Shown here one piece after another: positions 8,546 to 18,187 of a DNA stretch of 64,000 nucleotides. The notes under the pieces were generated by a model that saw only the letters and a program-made list of their open reading frames with translations, did not search any database and was not told the DNA's origin. The position numbers and the translations under genes are program-made. Where the stretch lies: contig CAWBPR010000016.1 in assembly GCA_963790775.1 (NCBI GenBank), forward strand, positions 62,001 to 126,000, read 5' to 3'. The first letter of the stretch is position 1, and every line of letters begins with the position of its first letter. This stretch comes from JASJBU01 sp963790775. Its GTDB lineage: Bacteria > Pseudomonadota > Gammaproteobacteria > Chromatiales > Chromatiaceae.

Positions 8546-10600
8546 TCACACCTTGGGGGGAGCCGGGGCGAAGTGGTCGAACTCCATGGTGAACGAGCCG
8601 CGGCCGTGAGTGGCGGAGCGCAGTTCAGTGGTGTAGCCGAACATCTCCGCCAGGGGCAGCATGGCGCGGATCGCCTTCAGCTCACCAGGGCGGTCGTCGA
8701 CTCCCGATATTTCCGCACGCCGCCCCGTCAGCTGGCCAAGCACATCTCCCAGGTGATCTTCCGGGGTCAACACCTCTGCCTTCACAATAGGTTCCAGCAG
8801 CACAGGCTTGCCCTGTTGCATTCCGCTGCGCAGCGCCATGCTTCCGGCTATTCGGTAGGCCAGCGGGTTGGAGTCCACAGGATGGCTGGAGCCGTCAATC
8901 AGTGTTATCCGGATATCCGTGACCGGATAGCCGCCGATGACGCCACTCTCACAGGCCTCCTTGATACCCGCCTCCACTGAGGGGATGTACGCCTGCGGGA
9001 TCACACCACCGCTGATGGCATTTTCAATCAGTATGCCCTGCCCGCGCTCTGCGGGTTCCAGCTTGAGCACCACATGGCCATATTGACCATGGCCGCCGGT
9101 CTGGCGGATGAACTGTTCCTCGGCCCGTGCTACCGGCCGGGTGATGGTCTCCTTGTAGGCGACCTTCGGTTTGCCGGTGAGCACATTCACCCCCTGTTCC
9201 AGGCGCAACCGGTCGAGCAGGATTTCCAGATGCAGTTCGCCCATGCCGGAGAGGATAGTCTGACCGGTGGTCTCATCCACCTCCGAGCGGAACGTCGGGT
9301 CATCATATGCCAGATGGTGCAGGGCATCGGCGAGGCGCTCGTTGTCTTCTGCGGTTCTGGGGGAAACGGTGATCTGGATGACGGGTTCGGGAAAGGTAAT
9401 GGATTCGAGCAGTACGGGGTGTCGTGGATCGCACAGCGTGTCGCCGGTGACCGCATGTTTCATGCCGAGCACTGCGGCGATGTCTCCGGCGTGTACTTCG
9501 GTGAGGTGATCGCGATGCGCGGCATACATGCGTTCCAGGCGTCCCACCCTTTCCGCGCGGCCCAGCCGGGCGTTCTGAACCTTAGATCCGGCCTGCAGCA
9601 CGCCGGAATAGACCCGCACATAGGCTAACTGACCGGCATAGGGGTCGGTCACTGTCTTGAACAGCAGGGCGCTGAGCGGTGCTGCATCGCTGGGGCTGCA
9701 TGGCACTGCTTTTCCCGACTCGGGATGGGTGCCTGCGATCTCGCCGATATCGAGGGGGGAGGGCAGATAGTCCACCACCGCATCCAGCAAGGGTTGCACG
9801 CCCTTGTTCTTGAGCGCGGTGCCGCACAGCACCGGTACGATGCGATTGGCGAGGGTGGCGCGACGGATTGCGGCCTTGAGCTGATCGGCTTCGGGTTCGA
9901 GGCCATCCAGCCACCCGGCCAGCAGGCTGTCGTCATGCTCGGCGACTTTTTCGATCATTTCGGCGCGCGCCGCTCGCGCTGCCTCCAGCAGTTCATCGGG
10001 AATTGCGGCATACTCGCGGCTCGCTCCCAGGGCGTCACTCCAGCGCACCGTCTGCATGCCGATCAGGTCCACCACCCCGCTGAAGCTGGACTCAGCGCCC
10101 AACGGCATCTGCAGGGCGACGGGATTGGCGGCGAGCCGTTCACGGATGCTGCTCACCACCCGCTTGAAATCGGCGCCGATGCGGTCCATTTTATTGATGA
10201 AGCAGAGTCGCGGCACCCGGTAGCGGTCTGCCTGCCGCCACACCGTTTCACTCTGCGGCTCCACTCCCTGCAACGCATCGAACACCACGATGGCACTGTC
10301 CAGCACCCGCAGCGCGCGCTGCACCTCGGCGGTGAAGTCGATGTGTCCCGGGGTGTCGATGATGTTGAGTTGGTGGTCGTTCCAGAACGCGGTCACCGCG
10401 GCATCCACGATGGTGATGCCGCGCTCGCGCTCCTGCTCCATCCAGTCGGTAATGGTGGTGCCATCATCCACCGAACCAAGCTGGTGAGTGCGCCCGGCGT
10501 AGTAGAGAATGCGTTCGGTGGTGGTGGTCTTGCCCGCGTCGATATGCGCGATCAGGCCAATGTTACGCAGCAGTTCAATCGAGATGGGTTTGTCGGTCAA
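8546..10600 (-). CDS. Elongation factor G paralogue
   Basis: A 684-residue translational GTPase with all five EF-G domains. Motifs: P-loop AHIDAGKT (18-25), switch I RGITI, switch II DTPGHIDF, NKMD, then domain II and the domain IV/V core (GGHGQYGHV, YPVTDIRITL, MLPLAEMFGYTTELRS). EF-G drives translocation and, with ribosome recycling factor, recycling. It is slightly shorter than canonical EF-G (about 700), the C-terminal tail is shortened to FAPAPPKV, and it is not beside rpsL-rpsG-tuf, so I read it as a second EF-G rather than the main fusA. Neighbours (a broken amidotransferase, a hydantoinase B) give no functional hint. Confidence 0.88.
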   Translation of the reverse strand: MTDKPISIELLRNIGLIAHIDAGKTTTTERILYYAGRTHQLGSVDDGTTITDWMEQERERGITIVDAAVTAFWNDHQLNIIDTPGHIDFTAEVQRALRVLDSAIVVFDALQGVEPQSETVWRQADRYRVPRLCFINKMDRIGADFKRVVSSIRERLAANPVALQMPLGAESSFSGVVDLIGMQTVRWSDALGASREYAAIPDELLEAARAARAEMIEKVAEHDDSLLAGWLDGLEPEADQLKAAIRRATLANRIVPVLCGTALKNKGVQPLLDAVVDYLPSPLDIGEIAGTHPESGKAVPCSPSDAAPLSALLFKTVTDPYAGQLAYVRVYSGVLQAGSKVQNARLGRAERVGRLERMYAAHRDHLTEVHAGDIAAVLGMKHAVTGDTLCDPRHPVLLESITFPEPVIQITVSPRTAEDNERLADALHHLAYDDPTFRSEVDETTGQTILSGMGELHLEILLDRLRLEQGVNVLTGKPKVAYKETITRPVARAEEQFIRQTGGHGQYGHVVLKLEPAERGQGILIENAISGGVIPQAYIPSVEAGIKEACESGVIGGYPVTDIRITLIDGSSHPVDSNPLAYRIAGSMALRSGMQQGKPVLLEPIVKAEVLTPEDHLGDVLGQLTGRRAEISGVDDRPGELKAIRAMLPLAEMFGYTTELRSATHGRGSFTMEFDHFAPAPPKV

Positions 10601-10653
10601 GATTGCATATCTCCTTCAAGCCATGAATGTTAATTTTAATCCAGCCAAGGGAC

Positions 10654-12279
10654 TCAGAATTTCTCAGCCCGCAGGGCAATATCGGGACAGGACGGCGGCA
10701 ATTTGGGGCGGCTCTCAGATCCATCGCCGTTGACGGGCATCAACAGCTGACACTTGCCCCATCCTCCTCCTCCAGGGGTTTCTATGGTCAAAAGCTGACC
10801 CGCATGGAGCTCCATATTGATCTTACCTGGCAGCAGCTTACCATCAAGCAGGTTTTTACCGGTCACCCCAGGCCGGCCACCGGCGATTCCCCAAGGTTGA
10901 TGAGTGCGCCGTTCGGTCAATAGTGATACCTGGGTGGGGGCGAGAAACTCGAACTCACGGATCAGACCATTACCGCCTTTGCGCAGACCTTCTCCACCCG
11001 ATTGGCGGCGCAGGGCGTAACGTCTGACGCGCAACGGAAAACGGGTCTCGACGACTTCAATCGGCGTATTCAGCGTATTGGTCATGTGGGTCTGCAAGCC
11101 GGACAGGCCGCCTCCATTGCGGCCGGCGCCCATGCCGCCCCCGATGGTTTCGTAGTAGTCCCAGGGCGGGTCCTGTTCACTGCCCATCGCCAGATTGTTC
11201 ATGCTGCCGTGACTGGCGGCTGGAATCTCTTCCGGTAATATCTGCGCCAGTGCGCCGAGCACCGCATCCACCACCCGGGTGCTGGTCTCGACATTGCCTG
11301 CCGCCACGGCTGCGGGACGCCGGGCGTTCAGCAGCGAGCCTTCCGGCGCGTGCAGACGGATGGGACGAAAGGTCCCGGCGCAGGCCGGGGTCTGGGGCGG
11401 CATCAGGCAGCGGAAGACATAAAACACCGCCGCGGCGGCCACCGACAAGGGGCAGTTGATATTACCGGCAACCTGCCCGGCGGTGCCCGTGAAATCCACC
11501 GCCACCTCTCCCTGTCTGACAGTCAGGGTCGCCTTGATGGGGATATCCAGGTTGCACTGGCCGTCGTCATCCATCAGATCGGTGAATGAGTATTCTCCAG
11601 CCGGGAGACGGGATAGGGCATGCCGGGCGAGTTTTTCGCCATAGTCATTCAACGCGTCGAGTCCATTTTGAAATTGTTCAGGTCCCCATTCATTGACCAG
11701 TTGCCGGAGACGCTCCAGGCCGCTGCGGTTGGCGCTGATCTGAGCCGCAAAGTCTCCGGACGATTCAGCGGGGTTGCGGTTGCCAGCTGTCAGTCGGCGC
11801 AGGAAATTCTGATCCAAAAGCCCTCGCCGCAGCAGACGGCCTGGCGGTATGATATGGCCCTCTTGATCAAGACGCCTGGAGACCGGCATGGAGCCGGGGG
11901 AACTGGCGCCGATGTCGGCGTGGTGTGCCCGGTTGACCAGAAAGGCAGTGAGCTGGTCGGCGTAGAAAAGCGGTGCGATCAGGGTAACATCCGGCAGATG
12001 GGTGCCGCCCAGGAAGGGATCGTTGAGCACCACCATGTCGCCTGGACGCCATTCGATGCCCGCGACTATGTCCTGCATGGCATAGGCCATGCTGCCAAGA
12101 TGCACCGGGATGTGGGCGGCCTGGGCGCAGAGTTCACCCTGGGCATCGAAAACCGCGCAGGAGAAATCGAGACGGTCGCGGATATTCGGGGAAAACGCCG
12201 CATTGCGCAGCACCGCGCCCATCTCGTCACAGACCGCCTCCAGCCGGGAGGCGAAGATATTGAGTTCGATCGGATCCAT
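10654..12279 (-). CDS. Hydantoinase B / oxoprolinase B-type subunit
   Basis: 541 residues matching the HyuB family from the start (MDPIELNIFASRLEAVCDEM, FSCAVFDAQGELCAQAAHIP, VVLNDPFLGGTHLPDVT) to the end (LRKGGNGLIREFEFL, LLDGKLLPGKI, IETPGGGGWGK). The family hydrolyses hydantoins or 5-oxoproline in an ATP-dependent reaction, and normally needs the HyuA-like partner that binds ATP. No HyuA gene lies on either side: 53 bases downstream is EF-G, and upstream is the divergent sodB. So it is either an orphan subunit with the partner elsewhere, or has a changed role. The stop codon lies 53 bases before the EF-G start, so transcription could continue into EF-G. Confidence 0.85.
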   Translation of the reverse strand: MDPIELNIFASRLEAVCDEMGAVLRNAAFSPNIRDRLDFSCAVFDAQGELCAQAAHIPVHLGSMAYAMQDIVAGIEWRPGDMVVLNDPFLGGTHLPDVTLIAPLFYADQLTAFLVNRAHHADIGASSPGSMPVSRRLDQEGHIIPPGRLLRRGLLDQNFLRRLTAGNRNPAESSGDFAAQISANRSGLERLRQLVNEWGPEQFQNGLDALNDYGEKLARHALSRLPAGEYSFTDLMDDDGQCNLDIPIKATLTVRQGEVAVDFTGTAGQVAGNINCPLSVAAAAVFYVFRCLMPPQTPACAGTFRPIRLHAPEGSLLNARRPAAVAAGNVETSTRVVDAVLGALAQILPEEIPAASHGSMNNLAMGSEQDPPWDYYETIGGGMGAGRNGGGLSGLQTHMTNTLNTPIEVVETRFPLRVRRYALRRQSGGEGLRKGGNGLIREFEFLAPTQVSLLTERRTHQPWGIAGGRPGVTGKNLLDGKLLPGKINMELHAGQLLTIETPGGGGWGKCQLLMPVNGDGSESRPKLPPSCPDIALRAEKF

Positions 12280-12333
12280 ATCGACATTTTAACGAATAAT
12301 ATGAAGTTATATTCTCTCTCACAATGTTTGCTA

Positions 12334-12362
12334 TTGCATCGGCAATCGCACGCCGCTAGAAT
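12334..12362 (+). promoter_or_regulatory. Sigma-70-type promoter of sodB
   Basis: TTGCAT, a 17-base spacer, then TAGAAT. Distance to the sodB start codon is about 90 bases, and AAGGAG sits 9 bases before that start. It is a good match in sequence and spacing; no experimental support. Confidence 0.5.
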
Positions 12363-12451
12363 AGCCGACCATTCTACTAGGTATTTAATCGATTCGTTAC
12401 ACGCGAATCCCAAAACGTAAAAGACTCAGCCAATCTAAGGAGTATTGAACC

Positions 12452-13033
12452 ATGGCCCATGAACTGCCTGCGCTGCCCTATGCCAAAGATGCACTGGAAC
12501 CTGTGATCTCCAGCGAGACCCTGGAATTTCATCATGGCAAGCACCACAACACCTACGTCACCAACCTGAACAACCTGATTCCGGGCACTGAGTTTGAAAA
12601 TGCCTCACTGGAAGAGATCGTGATGAAATCTGAAGGTGGTATCTTCAATAATGCCGCCCAGATCTGGAATCACAGCTTCTACTGGAACTGCCTGAAAAGA
12701 CCGGCCGATGGTAATGCCCCCACCGGCGCACTGGCCGACGCCATCAACAGCACCTTCGGCTCATTCGACGAGTTCAAGAAGAAGTTCGCCACCTCCGGTG
12801 CAACCAACTTCGGTTCCGGTTGGACCTGGCTGGTACAGAACGAAGACGGCAGCCTGGAGATCTACAACACCTCCAATGCCGGCAGCCCGATGACCGTCGG
12901 CAAAAAGGCGCTGCTGACCGCTGATGTGTGGGAGCATGCCTACTACATCGACTACCGCAATGCACGTCCGGCCTATCTGGAAGCATTCTGGAAAATCGTC
13001 AACTGGGACTTCGTTGCCGGCAACATGAGCTAA
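12452..13033 (+). CDS. sodB: Iron superoxide dismutase
   Basis: Cytosolic enzyme turning superoxide into oxygen and hydrogen peroxide. 193 residues, the normal size. Metal ligands are H27, H74, D158 and H162 (in ADVWEHAYYIDY). The block AAQIWNHSFYWNC with Gln70 is the pattern of the iron form rather than the manganese form. It is a single-gene unit with its own promoter (12334) and an intrinsic terminator right after it (13077). Start is supported by AAGGAG nine bases upstream. Confidence 0.96.
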   Translation: MAHELPALPYAKDALEPVISSETLEFHHGKHHNTYVTNLNNLIPGTEFENASLEEIVMKSEGGIFNNAAQIWNHSFYWNCLKRPADGNAPTGALADAINSTFGSFDEFKKKFATSGATNFGSGWTWLVQNEDGSLEIYNTSNAGSPMTVGKKALLTADVWEHAYYIDYRNARPAYLEAFWKIVNWDFVAGNMS

Positions 13034-13076
13034 CGGTGAGTTGATGGATTTGTTCAGAACTTGTTTCTGAACCAGC

Positions 13077-13111
13077 AAAAGCCCTCAGCGGGATTCCTCT
13101 GGGGGCTTTTT
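13077..13111 (+). terminator. Intrinsic terminator of sodB
   Basis: AAAAGCCC and CTGGGGGCTTTTT form the stem; the 3' arm runs straight into five T. It lies 44 bases after the sodB stop. Confidence 0.75.
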
Positions 13112-13159
13112 GTTGTTGGCAGAGATTGAATGCTTGGTTTGTGACGTTGAGGTAAGGAT

Positions 13160-13600
13160 ATGAAAAAACTTATTTATATCGTTGTTGCTGCTGCTGCACT
13201 GGCTTATGGGTTGTTTCAGGAACAAGTTACTTCCATCCCGAGTTCTGCTTCCATTACATCCACTAACACCGAGTCTACGCTTCAATCGGCATATAAAAAC
13301 AGACAGAGTGACCTTCAGGTAGCAGGATCCGGGATCGTGGCCAAGCTGTTGCCAGATGATCTGCAGGGTTCAAGGCATCAGAAATTCATCTTGAAGTTAG
13401 ACACCGGACAATCGGTGTTGGTGTCGCATAATATCGACCTGGCGCCCAGAATATCTGGATTGAAGACAGGGGATAAAGTTGAGTTTTATGGCGAGTATGA
13501 GTGGAATTCAAAAGGAGGCGTGATCCACTGGACACACCATGATCCTAATCATCGTCATGTTGATGGCTGGTTGAAGCATGAGGGAAGGAAATATCAATAA
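13160..13600 (+). CDS. DUF3465 exported protein
   Basis: 146 residues. N-terminal signal or anchor (about 3-20), a Ser/Thr-rich linker, then one compact domain from about residue 50 with GIVAKLLPDDLQGSRHQKF, LVSHNIDLAPRI, YGEYEWNSKGGVIHWTHHDP and GWLKHEGRKYQ. This is the DUF3465 pattern, an OB-fold-like domain with several conserved His residues; function unknown, though metal binding is plausible from the HWTHHDP cluster. Start chosen at the ATG with GAGGTAAGG in front. It stands alone between the sodB terminator and the convergent signalling gene. Confidence 0.8.
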   Translation: MKKLIYIVVAAAALAYGLFQEQVTSIPSSASITSTNTESTLQSAYKNRQSDLQVAGSGIVAKLLPDDLQGSRHQKFILKLDTGQSVLVSHNIDLAPRISGLKTGDKVEFYGEYEWNSKGGVIHWTHHDPNHRHVDGWLKHEGRKYQ

Positions 13601-13633
13601 GCTTGCAGCATGCTGCAGCCGCAAAGAGCCGGA

Positions 13634-16288
13634 TTAGTTGTATTTCTGTAAATAGCCGCCGAGCATTTCAGCTTTGATCGGTTTCGAGAACAGAAAACCC
13701 TGCCCATACTCGCAGTTTTCATTCGCTAGAATGTTCCTCTGGCCCTCGCTCTCAATTCCTTCCGCCACGATTTCCAGGTCGAGGCCATGCGCCAGGGCAA
13801 CTGCGGCGCGCACCACAGCATCATCGTCGCTGTCAGTTTCGAGATCCTGCACAAAGGAGCGATCTATCTTGAGCTTGTCGAAAGGAAATCTCTTGAGTTG
13901 ATTAAGGGATGAATAACCGGTGCCAAAATCATCCATCGCGAGCTTTATTCCCTGTGCATTCAGTTTCTGCATGATCTGACCGGTGTCTCTATGGTCACGA
14001 ATAATCATGCCTTCGGTCAATTCCAGTTCCAGTAATTCAGCTGCCAGACCTGTCTCGTTCAGGATATCGGCTACCATTTCATTGAATCCGCCATACCAGA
14101 ACTGGCGTGGGGAGAGGTTGACCGCGACAAAGAGTTGCAGTTTATTTTGATCATTCCAGCATGCAATTTCCCGGCATGCCTCACGCAACACATACTCTCC
14201 AATTGAAATGATCAGGCCGGTCTGCTCAGCAACGGGAATAAATCGTTCCGGATCAACCCTGCCTAATACAGGATTGTGCCAGCGGATAAGTGCTTCACAG
14301 CCCACCGGAAAGGCATCATGCAGCCTCACGATAGGTTGGTAAACCAAAGAAAATTCACCACGCTCGAGGGCGTTGTGGAGTTGCTGTTCCAGTTTTGAGT
14401 GTTCGCGTGTCGCCACATCCATGCTGGGAGAGAAAAAATGGTGGGTATTCTTGCCTTCTGCTTTGGATTTATACATGGCGAGGTCAGCACCGCGCATCAG
14501 TTCTTTAGTGTTTGTTCCGTCGTCGGGAAAGAGGGTGATGCCCAGGCTGGCGGTTACTTTGAATTCAGATTCAGCCAGGATAAAGGGTGAGCTGAATTTA
14601 TCGATGATGATATGGGCAATAGACTCGATGGCTTTCTGTTCGTTGATCTGTTGGATGATGATCAGAAATTCATCCCCGCCCAGGCGGGCCACGGTATCCG
14701 ATTCCCGGATCGCTGATCTCAGTCTTTGTGCGGCTTCAAAGATGAGGATATCGCCGGCATCGTGTCCGAGCGTGTCATTAACCTTCTTGAAGTCGTCGAG
14801 ATCGACAAAAATCAGCGCCACCTTGCCATTTGTCCGGGCGACCAGGCGGATGGCCTGCTCCAGTCGATCCTGAGCGAGCACCCGGTTGGGCAGTCCGGTA
14901 AGGTCGTCATACTGCGCCTGATAGCGGATCTTCTCTTCCTGCATCCGTTTCTGAGTGATGTCCTCACCAATCCCGATGAAATGTGTAATCTGTTGTTCAC
15001 TGTCTCTTACGGGTGAGATTGAGAGCCCAATCCAACGCATCTGTCCAAGTTTATGGTGAACCTGAATTTCACCCTGCCATCGCTTCCCAGCTGTAATCTG
15101 TGACCATATTTCCTGCATCAACTCTTCCGAAATCTGGAATGACTTAAGGTTTCTTAAATCGGATCCAAGTATCTCAGCTTCATGATAGCCTGAGAGTTCA
15201 GTGAACATTGGGTTAATGTATTCGACCGTACCATCGACACTGGTGATAAAGACTTGTACCGGGCTTTGGTTGACAGCCATGGATAGTTTGGTGAGTTCTT
15301 GGGTACGCTTCATGACGATTGATTCAAGGTTATCATTGAGCGCCTGCAGTTGCTGAAAGGCTGATTTTTTATGCTTGTGCAATCGATAAAGTATCAGCAG
15401 TGAGACCAGCCAGAAACTGAGCAGGATGGCAAAATTGGTGCTGAAACGCTTATTGATGATCTGGCTGTATTGCGGGAGGAGGCTTGGCTCTAAAAAACCT
15501 ATCGCCTTCCAGCGTGTGCCTGGTACGTCGACTTGAAGGAAGGATTCATTGAGTTCATGTTCACCCACCCTGGGCTGGCGGGTCAGTTGATCTCTGGTTC
15601 CTTCTGCGCCGATCTCTATCATGTCTGGTTGATCGCTCCTGACCAGGAAGATAAGGTGCCCTGGCAATTGATATGTTCGTATCAGATTGGTCAAAATTTC
15701 ACTGTGAAAGCTGACAAACATGATGCGACTTGGTTGATCGATGTCATTCCACAGTCCCATGATATCGAAATGGTATGCGTCAGGTTGAGGATGGATAAAA
15801 GGCATGTAAGAGCGAAGACCGTCTTGGGAGTGGGAGAGGGTATCGTCTCCCTGGGCAAAAAGCCTGATCTCCTCGATGCAATAATTGCCGATGCGCTCAC
15901 CCAGGTCATCTGGCGCCAGAGCGCCCTCACCATCTACGATAGTAAAGGCGTACATTTCCGGGTAATAGGACTTCAACTGTCGTTCAAAGCCGGCGATTCG
16001 TGCATCATCATCAGGGTTGGCAATGATTTCTTCCAGTATCTGTCGGTGATCATTCGCAATGGCGGTCACTATTCGGCTGCGATTTTTTACCTGGTTTTCT
16101 ATTTCCAGTGCGACTGAGTTTACTGAGTTTTTGAGAAGTTTCTGCTGAGTGGTTTTGTAGGAATGAAGTTGTCCGAACGCAGACCAGACGATGAATAACA
16201 AGCCTGCAACAGTACCTATTGTCAGCAAGAGGCTGGAGAAGTAAAAATCCCATGATGGTCTTTTTATGAGCATTGTTGGTTGAACCAA
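13634..16288 (-). CDS. Membrane PAS-GGDEF-EAL cyclic-di-GMP protein
   Basis: 884 residues. Transmembrane helices at about 17-37 and 283-302 enclose a periplasmic sensor domain; then a PAS domain (about 335-445), a diguanylate cyclase domain with an intact GGDEF (537-541), and a phosphodiesterase domain with CEALIRW (664-670), NLSPRQF, ELTEGMI, DDFGTGYSSL and EGIE. The key residues of both enzymatic halves look present, so it may make and break c-di-GMP, with the sensor and PAS setting the balance. Starts at 16288 and 16273 (MLIKRPSW) are both possible. It is a single gene, so its partners cannot be inferred from context. Confidence 0.92.
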   Translation of the reverse strand: MVQPTMLIKRPSWDFYFSSLLLTIGTVAGLLFIVWSAFGQLHSYKTTQQKLLKNSVNSVALEIENQVKNRSRIVTAIANDHRQILEEIIANPDDDARIAGFERQLKSYYPEMYAFTIVDGEGALAPDDLGERIGNYCIEEIRLFAQGDDTLSHSQDGLRSYMPFIHPQPDAYHFDIMGLWNDIDQPSRIMFVSFHSEILTNLIRTYQLPGHLIFLVRSDQPDMIEIGAEGTRDQLTRQPRVGEHELNESFLQVDVPGTRWKAIGFLEPSLLPQYSQIINKRFSTNFAILLSFWLVSLLILYRLHKHKKSAFQQLQALNDNLESIVMKRTQELTKLSMAVNQSPVQVFITSVDGTVEYINPMFTELSGYHEAEILGSDLRNLKSFQISEELMQEIWSQITAGKRWQGEIQVHHKLGQMRWIGLSISPVRDSEQQITHFIGIGEDITQKRMQEEKIRYQAQYDDLTGLPNRVLAQDRLEQAIRLVARTNGKVALIFVDLDDFKKVNDTLGHDAGDILIFEAAQRLRSAIRESDTVARLGGDEFLIIIQQINEQKAIESIAHIIIDKFSSPFILAESEFKVTASLGITLFPDDGTNTKELMRGADLAMYKSKAEGKNTHHFFSPSMDVATREHSKLEQQLHNALERGEFSLVYQPIVRLHDAFPVGCEALIRWHNPVLGRVDPERFIPVAEQTGLIISIGEYVLREACREIACWNDQNKLQLFVAVNLSPRQFWYGGFNEMVADILNETGLAAELLELELTEGMIIRDHRDTGQIMQKLNAQGIKLAMDDFGTGYSSLNQLKRFPFDKLKIDRSFVQDLETDSDDDAVVRAAVALAHGLDLEIVAEGIESEGQRNILANENCEYGQGFLFSKPIKAEMLGGYLQKYN

Positions 16289-17036
16289 TTCTTCAATGTT
16301 TCTGCTCTGCTGACTATCTCTAGAAACTTTGCTGCCGGAAATACTCCATAGAATAAAATTTAGCCACCATTGCCAGCTGCAGAATCAGCCAGACTTCATG
16401 GAGCGATTTTATCTTAGAGAAATCATAGAATAACTATGGTAACTGAAAAAACCACAATAGGAACATGATTCTTATTTCGAGGGTGGCAAAATAGAGTGGA
16501 TATCTTGAGTTACAGGGCGATGGCTGTCGTAGTGACGTGCGTACTTCTCTGTAGGCTTGCGGGGAACCCCCGCCGCCATGGGTATCGCATCCTGTGTCCG
16601 CATGCTGGTGCTTTGCTGTGTGACTGATCACCAATTTTGTTTGTCTAATACATGCTGGCGGTGGCTGCTTGGCGATCATCGCTGAGGCTGACTTGCAGTG
16701 ACACTAGAGGATTTCAGGAAGGATACAGCGATAGCTTGTTCTGATTGCCTGGGTGGCCTGAGCGGATGACTAGAAGATTTATCGAATTTCAATGCCTGGA
16801 TAAAAAAAAGGGAGGCCGAAGCCTCCCAGATACTTGCGAATGAAAAAAGGCTAAATGCTGCTGCTAAGCATCACCCGAATAATATATTGCATAATTCATG
16901 CCGCCATAATAATTTCAATGAGTTAGGAAAATCTATCTGTCTTGGTGTAAAAAATATCGACAGTGGCTGTAAGGTTCTATGTATGCCGGTATTTTCTTCG
17001 TTTATTGAATGGCGGTGCTGCCTGAGAACTAATGAA
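16289..17036. other. Gene-poor stretch
   Basis: About 750 bases with no convincing gene. It contains a weak minus-strand open frame (16434-16679) that lacks a ribosome site and any recognisable motif, and one clear minus-strand terminator at 16802. Part of it is probably the 3' region of the small minus-strand gene at 17037. Confidence 0.4.
16802..16827 (-). terminator. Intrinsic terminator, minus strand
   Basis: Seven-base GC stem GGGAGGC/GCCTCCC with a CGAA/TTCG tetraloop; on the minus strand it is followed by eight T. It ends a transcript coming from the right, for which the small gene at 17037-17249 is the nearest candidate. Confidence 0.8.
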
Positions 17037-17249
17037 TCAGCTGTTGTCGTTTGAGTCCCTGTCTTGATCTTCAACGCTTGCAGTCCAGTAAGGCTCGGCT
17101 TCACACGAGCAGCAGTCATACCAGACAGGAACGTCTTCATGCATACTCAAGCTCTTTTTAGGCTTTTGTGGGGAGTCAGCTTGACTGTTTGAAGTGGTGA
17201 CGTTTTCATCAATGCACTGATTGAGGTGCTTTGTGTCGCTGGAAATCAT
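17037..17249 (-). CDS. Small hypothetical protein, 70 aa
   Basis: The ATG at 17249 has GGGAGG with a good 7-base spacing, which is why I accept this frame. The product is acidic and soluble, with a charged N-terminal half and a cysteine cluster VWYDCCSCEAEPYW at about 43-56. Three Cys in four residues could bind a metal. I do not recognise a family. A strong terminator lies about 210 bases downstream. Overlapping frames on the same strand are less likely. Confidence 0.45.
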   Translation of the reverse strand: MISSDTKHLNQCIDENVTTSNSQADSPQKPKKSLSMHEDVPVWYDCCSCEAEPYWTASVEDQDRDSNDNS

Positions 17250-17568
17250 CTATAACCTCCCGGGTTTTGAGGGGTTTCATGATTATTATAGTCAGGCTGT
17301 TGAGTCTGATTGGGCTAAGTAACCTGACAATAGTTAGTGTCATTTAGCGTGCCTAAGATAACCTTCAATGAGGAATCGGACTCACCCGGTTGTTGATAGA
17401 TGACCCTGAAGTATTGAAGATTGCAGGCGCCAAGCTAAATGAATGGCGAGAACTATTCAGCCTGATTGACGGTGCGAAGGGTGTGCAGTGGAAAATATAT
17501 GATCAAACGAACATACCCCAATCAGCGATATGACTGGGGTTTATTCTGGTTTCTAACTATTTCAATAA

Positions 17569-17670
17569 TCAACTGAAAGTAGATAACACGACTGACACAA
17601 ACCATACTGCGGCGGCCGCCATAAGGATGGTGTCTACAACAAAAAATCTATTTTGAAAAATCTTTGACAT
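17569..17670 (-). CDS. Single-pass membrane microprotein, 33 aa
   Basis: From the ATG at 17670, preceded by AGGAGAAGGGAA, the frame encodes a charged N-terminus (MSKIFQNR) and one hydrophobic helix (FFVVDTILMAAAAVWFVSVV). The open frame runs further upstream to 17775, but that part looks non-coding, and the ribosome site marks the inner start. Bacterial proteins of this type often bind larger membrane complexes. No family recognised. Confidence 0.4.
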   Translation of the reverse strand: MSKIFQNRFFVVDTILMAAAAVWFVSVVLSTFS

Positions 17671-18187
17671 TTCCCTTCTCCTGTCCCTGTTTGCATTTTT
17701 ATGCTGAATGATTGCGCCTGGATATTTTATCCGGTGGATAGTGCTGCAAACCCAGGCAACAATTCCGCTGTTCAATCAAAAATACAACTCTTTCGTATCG
17801 ATAAATTCAATGTTAAAGCAAGTGCTTTCTTTCGATACAAGTTAATTCAACCATGAGATTCATGCAGGCACAATAGCCCTGAAACAGACTGAAACACAGT
17901 GAATTATTCTGTAATCAGGAAAGCTTAAAATGAAACTTCTGCAATAAATTTAGTGACTGAAATTCAGCATATAGTCCAACCTCTGATCTGGCTGCACCTT
18001 GTGCGAGTTTGGGCGGTATTTTATAGCGAAATACAAGGATTTATAGAATGTAAGCTGTTGGTATCCGGAACTGATAAAAAAAATCATCATCAGATGTCAT
18101 TGCTAAGGATACGGATTATCGCTTTTATTTAAATTGGATATGACAAAGGGCGGCCCTGATGGCCACCCTTTGTTTAATCATGAGCAA
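17671..18187. other. AT-rich intergenic region
   Basis: About 500 bases with no open frame I would call. It is AT-rich, and ends with the hairpin downstream of the PhoX-like gene. The shorter stretch 17250-17568 is likewise empty except for the ribosome-binding region of the 70-aa gene. Confidence 0.4.
18143..18173 (-). terminator. Strong hairpin after the PhoX-like gene
   Basis: Arms ACAAAGGGCGGCC and GGCCACCCTTTGT (13 bases with one mismatch) around a 5-base loop, 15 bases past the stop codon of the minus-strand gene. There is no real T-run, so it may act as a terminator only weakly or as an mRNA 3' stabiliser. Confidence 0.5.

Noticed and set aside
16434..16679. 81-residue minus-strand frame
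   Set aside because: No ribosome site, no motif, and unusual composition; not supported.
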